Assembly: GCF_034521915.1 (NCBI RefSeq) | Contig: NZ_JAXHLU010000009.1 | Span: 1-64,000, forward strand | Reading direction: 5' to 3' | Length of the DNA: 64,000 bases | DNA from: Fodinibius sp034521915 | GTDB taxonomy: Bacteria; Bacteroidota; Rhodothermia; Balneolales; Balneolaceae | Part shown: piece after piece, positions 62,789 to 64,000 of the stretch | Layout: every line of letters starts with the position of its first letter | Numbering within the stretch: the stretch's first letter is position 1 | Translations under genes and position numbers: made by a program | Notes under the pieces: generated by a model | What the model was told of the DNA's origin: nothing | The model's database searches: none | Seen by the model: the letters and a program-made list of their open reading frames with translations, nothing else

Positions 62789-63733
62789 GTGATTCCGTAT
62801 AACGTGCAGATACTTTTATTGGGACCTACTGCCGTAGGCAAAACCGCTCTCTCAATTGAGCTGGCCCAAGCACTCGATGCCGAAATTATATCTACCGATT
62901 CCAGGCAATGTTATAAATACATGAATATCGGCACTGCTACCCCTACCGAAAAAGAGCAATCGGGTATACCGCACTACAATTTATCTATCATCGATCCCGC
63001 CACTAAAGACAGTGTCGTCCATTTTTATGAGCGGGCTATGGAGTGGAAAAACGACATACAGTCGCGTGGCAAAAACGTATTATATGTTGGCGGAAGTACT
63101 TTGCACGTGCAATGTGTTATCCAACCGCTGGATGATGTCCCCGAGTCTAACGAAAAAAACATTGCTAAACTTGAGAAACAGATCGAAAACGAGGGCATCA
63201 AAAAGCTATATCAAAAACTACAAGAGGTTGATCCCGATTACGCACAAAATATGGACGGGATGAATACCCAGCGTATTGTTCGCGCTCTCGATGTATGGAT
63301 GCAAACCGGCCACCCGTTTAGCTCTTTTCATTCTGATAACGATACGATATCTGTTCCCGAAGACATGATGGTTTTTGGATTACATCGCGATCGCCAAAAA
63401 CTATACGACCGAATAAACCACAGGGTAGATCAGATGTTTGAACAAGGATTTCTGGACGAAGTTCGCACAATTCTTGATATGGGATATACGTTGGAAGATC
63501 CGGGCTTAAACACGGTTGGATATAAAGAAGCGATTGCTTATTTGAATGATGAAATATCCCGAGAACAGATGATTAATGACATGAAAACCCAAACCCGACG
63601 CTATGCCAAGCGGCAGCTTTCGTGGTTTCGGCGTTGGGATTTTATTAACTGGATCGACCTGGATCAAAAAAACAAATCTGAGGCTCGTAATTTTATCCAG
63701 TCGCAGTTAGCAGCTAAGGCAAATAAAGATTAA
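62789..63733 (+). CDS. miaA: tRNA dimethylallyltransferase
   Basis: A 314-residue MiaA. The P-loop is L-G-P-T-A-V-G-K-T-A-L-S, then ISTDSRQCYKYMNIGTATPT and the DPDYAQNMDGMNTQRIVRAL and YAKRQLSWFRR motifs. It puts dimethylallyl groups on A37 of tRNAs that read U-starting codons, using the product of the MEP pathway (ispE at 37 kb). Start is GTG 62789, as no ATG is available before the P-loop. Confidence 0.96.
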   Translation: MIPYNVQILLLGPTAVGKTALSIELAQALDAEIISTDSRQCYKYMNIGTATPTEKEQSGIPHYNLSIIDPATKDSVVHFYERAMEWKNDIQSRGKNVLYVGGSTLHVQCVIQPLDDVPESNEKNIAKLEKQIENEGIKKLYQKLQEVDPDYAQNMDGMNTQRIVRALDVWMQTGHPFSSFHSDNDTISVPEDMMVFGLHRDRQKLYDRINHRVDQMFEQGFLDEVRTILDMGYTLEDPGLNTVGYKEAIAYLNDEISREQMINDMKTQTRRYAKRQLSWFRRWDFINWIDLDQKNKSEARNFIQSQLAAKANKD

Positions 63734-63770
63734 CTTTACCCTCATTGAAACCGCATAATTTTACACAAGC

Positions 63771-64000
63771 ATGTATAAGGCTACCGTAAACGTTACACTT
63801 CGTAAATCAATTCTTGACCCGCAAGGCAAAGCAGCGCATAATGCGCTAAAAAATCTTGGCCTAAATGAGGTTAACCAAGTTCGTATTGGCAAACTAATTG
63901 AGCTCGATATTGATGCTGATAACAAAGAAGAGGCACACAAAGTTGCCGAAACAGCGTGTTCGAAATTACTTGCCAACGAGGTTATGGAAGACTTTGAAAT
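63771..64000 (+). CDS. purS: Phosphoribosylformylglycinamidine synthase subunit PurS (partial)
   Basis: The first 76 codons of PurS, cut by the window end. It begins MYKATVNVTLRKSILDPQGK, the family signature, with the N-A-L-K-N-L-G-L core and R-I-G-K-L-I-E-L strand, and should end about 10 residues further. With PurQ and PurL it makes FGAM in purine synthesis; purQ and purL probably follow outside the window. Confidence 0.94.
   Translation, partial: MYKATVNVTLRKSILDPQGKAAHNALKNLGLNEVNQVRIGKLIELDIDADNKEEAHKVAETACSKLLANEVMEDFE

Overview
The window looks like a chromosomal segment of a Bacteroidota/Rhodothermota-type bacterium, most likely a member of the Balneolales (Balneola/Gracilimonas/Fodinibius relatives). 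This rests on the mix of Bacteroidota-like envelope genes (CarboxypepD_reg protein, S9 and M1 exported peptidases, a CBM9/DUF5916 barrel protein), a long SecA with acidic insertions, few Shine-Dalgarno sequences, and intergenic palindromic repeats of the kind seen across that phylum. No rRNA, tRNA, CRISPR array or replication origin was recognised.

Layout. 1-8.4 kb: a lipoprotein with about 16 BspA-type 25-residue repeats, a patatin-like phospholipase, a quinone/aromatic detoxification cluster (two tandem VOC ring-cleaving dioxygenases plus an MhqD-like esterase), a porin, and a GIY-YIG nuclease gene enclosed by a ~161-bp direct duplication of palindromic repeats. 8.4-22.4 kb, minus strand: exported M1 peptidase, dnaX-ybaB-recR, a CarboxypepD_reg protein, an MBL hydrolase, an S9 peptidase, a polyphosphate-glucokinase-like kinase and secA. 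22.6-25.3 kb: rpmH-rnpA-yidD-yidC. 25.6-33 kb: an HsdR_N nuclease-like protein, pepP, an outer-membrane gene split by an IS30 element, a membrane-anchored MurF-like ligase and a sugar nucleotidyltransferase. 33-42.5 kb: a CDF transporter, a tRNA nucleotidyltransferase, an IS481 element, ispE, an MFS carrier, glycogen phosphorylase and a MarR regulator. 42.6-48.4 kb: an unknown protein, topA, a peroxiredoxin, a NUDIX hydrolase and AMP nucleosidase. 48.7-54.8 kb: three tandem DUF2975-type membrane proteins (the first with an in-frame stop), a small HTH regulator and a two-gene ABC transporter, then a convergent DUF5916 gene. 55-64 kb: radC, a four-helix-bundle gene remnant, argS, a serA-like gene, a methyltransferase, dnaN with a SAM hydrolase gene, miaA and the start of purS.

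Most of the window is conserved housekeeping: replication and repair (dnaX, dnaN, recR, ybaB, topA, radC), membrane protein biogenesis (secA, yidC, yidD), tRNA metabolism (rnpA, miaA, cca-like, argS) and isoprenoid, purine and serine synthesis. The accessory signal lies in three places: the DUF2975 x3-HTH-ABC operon, which resembles a self-contained membrane-sensing module; the GIY-YIG gene inside duplicated repeats, which resembles a repeat-associated mobile unit; and two insertion sequences, one breaking an outer-membrane gene and the other sitting at the tip of an intergenic hairpin.
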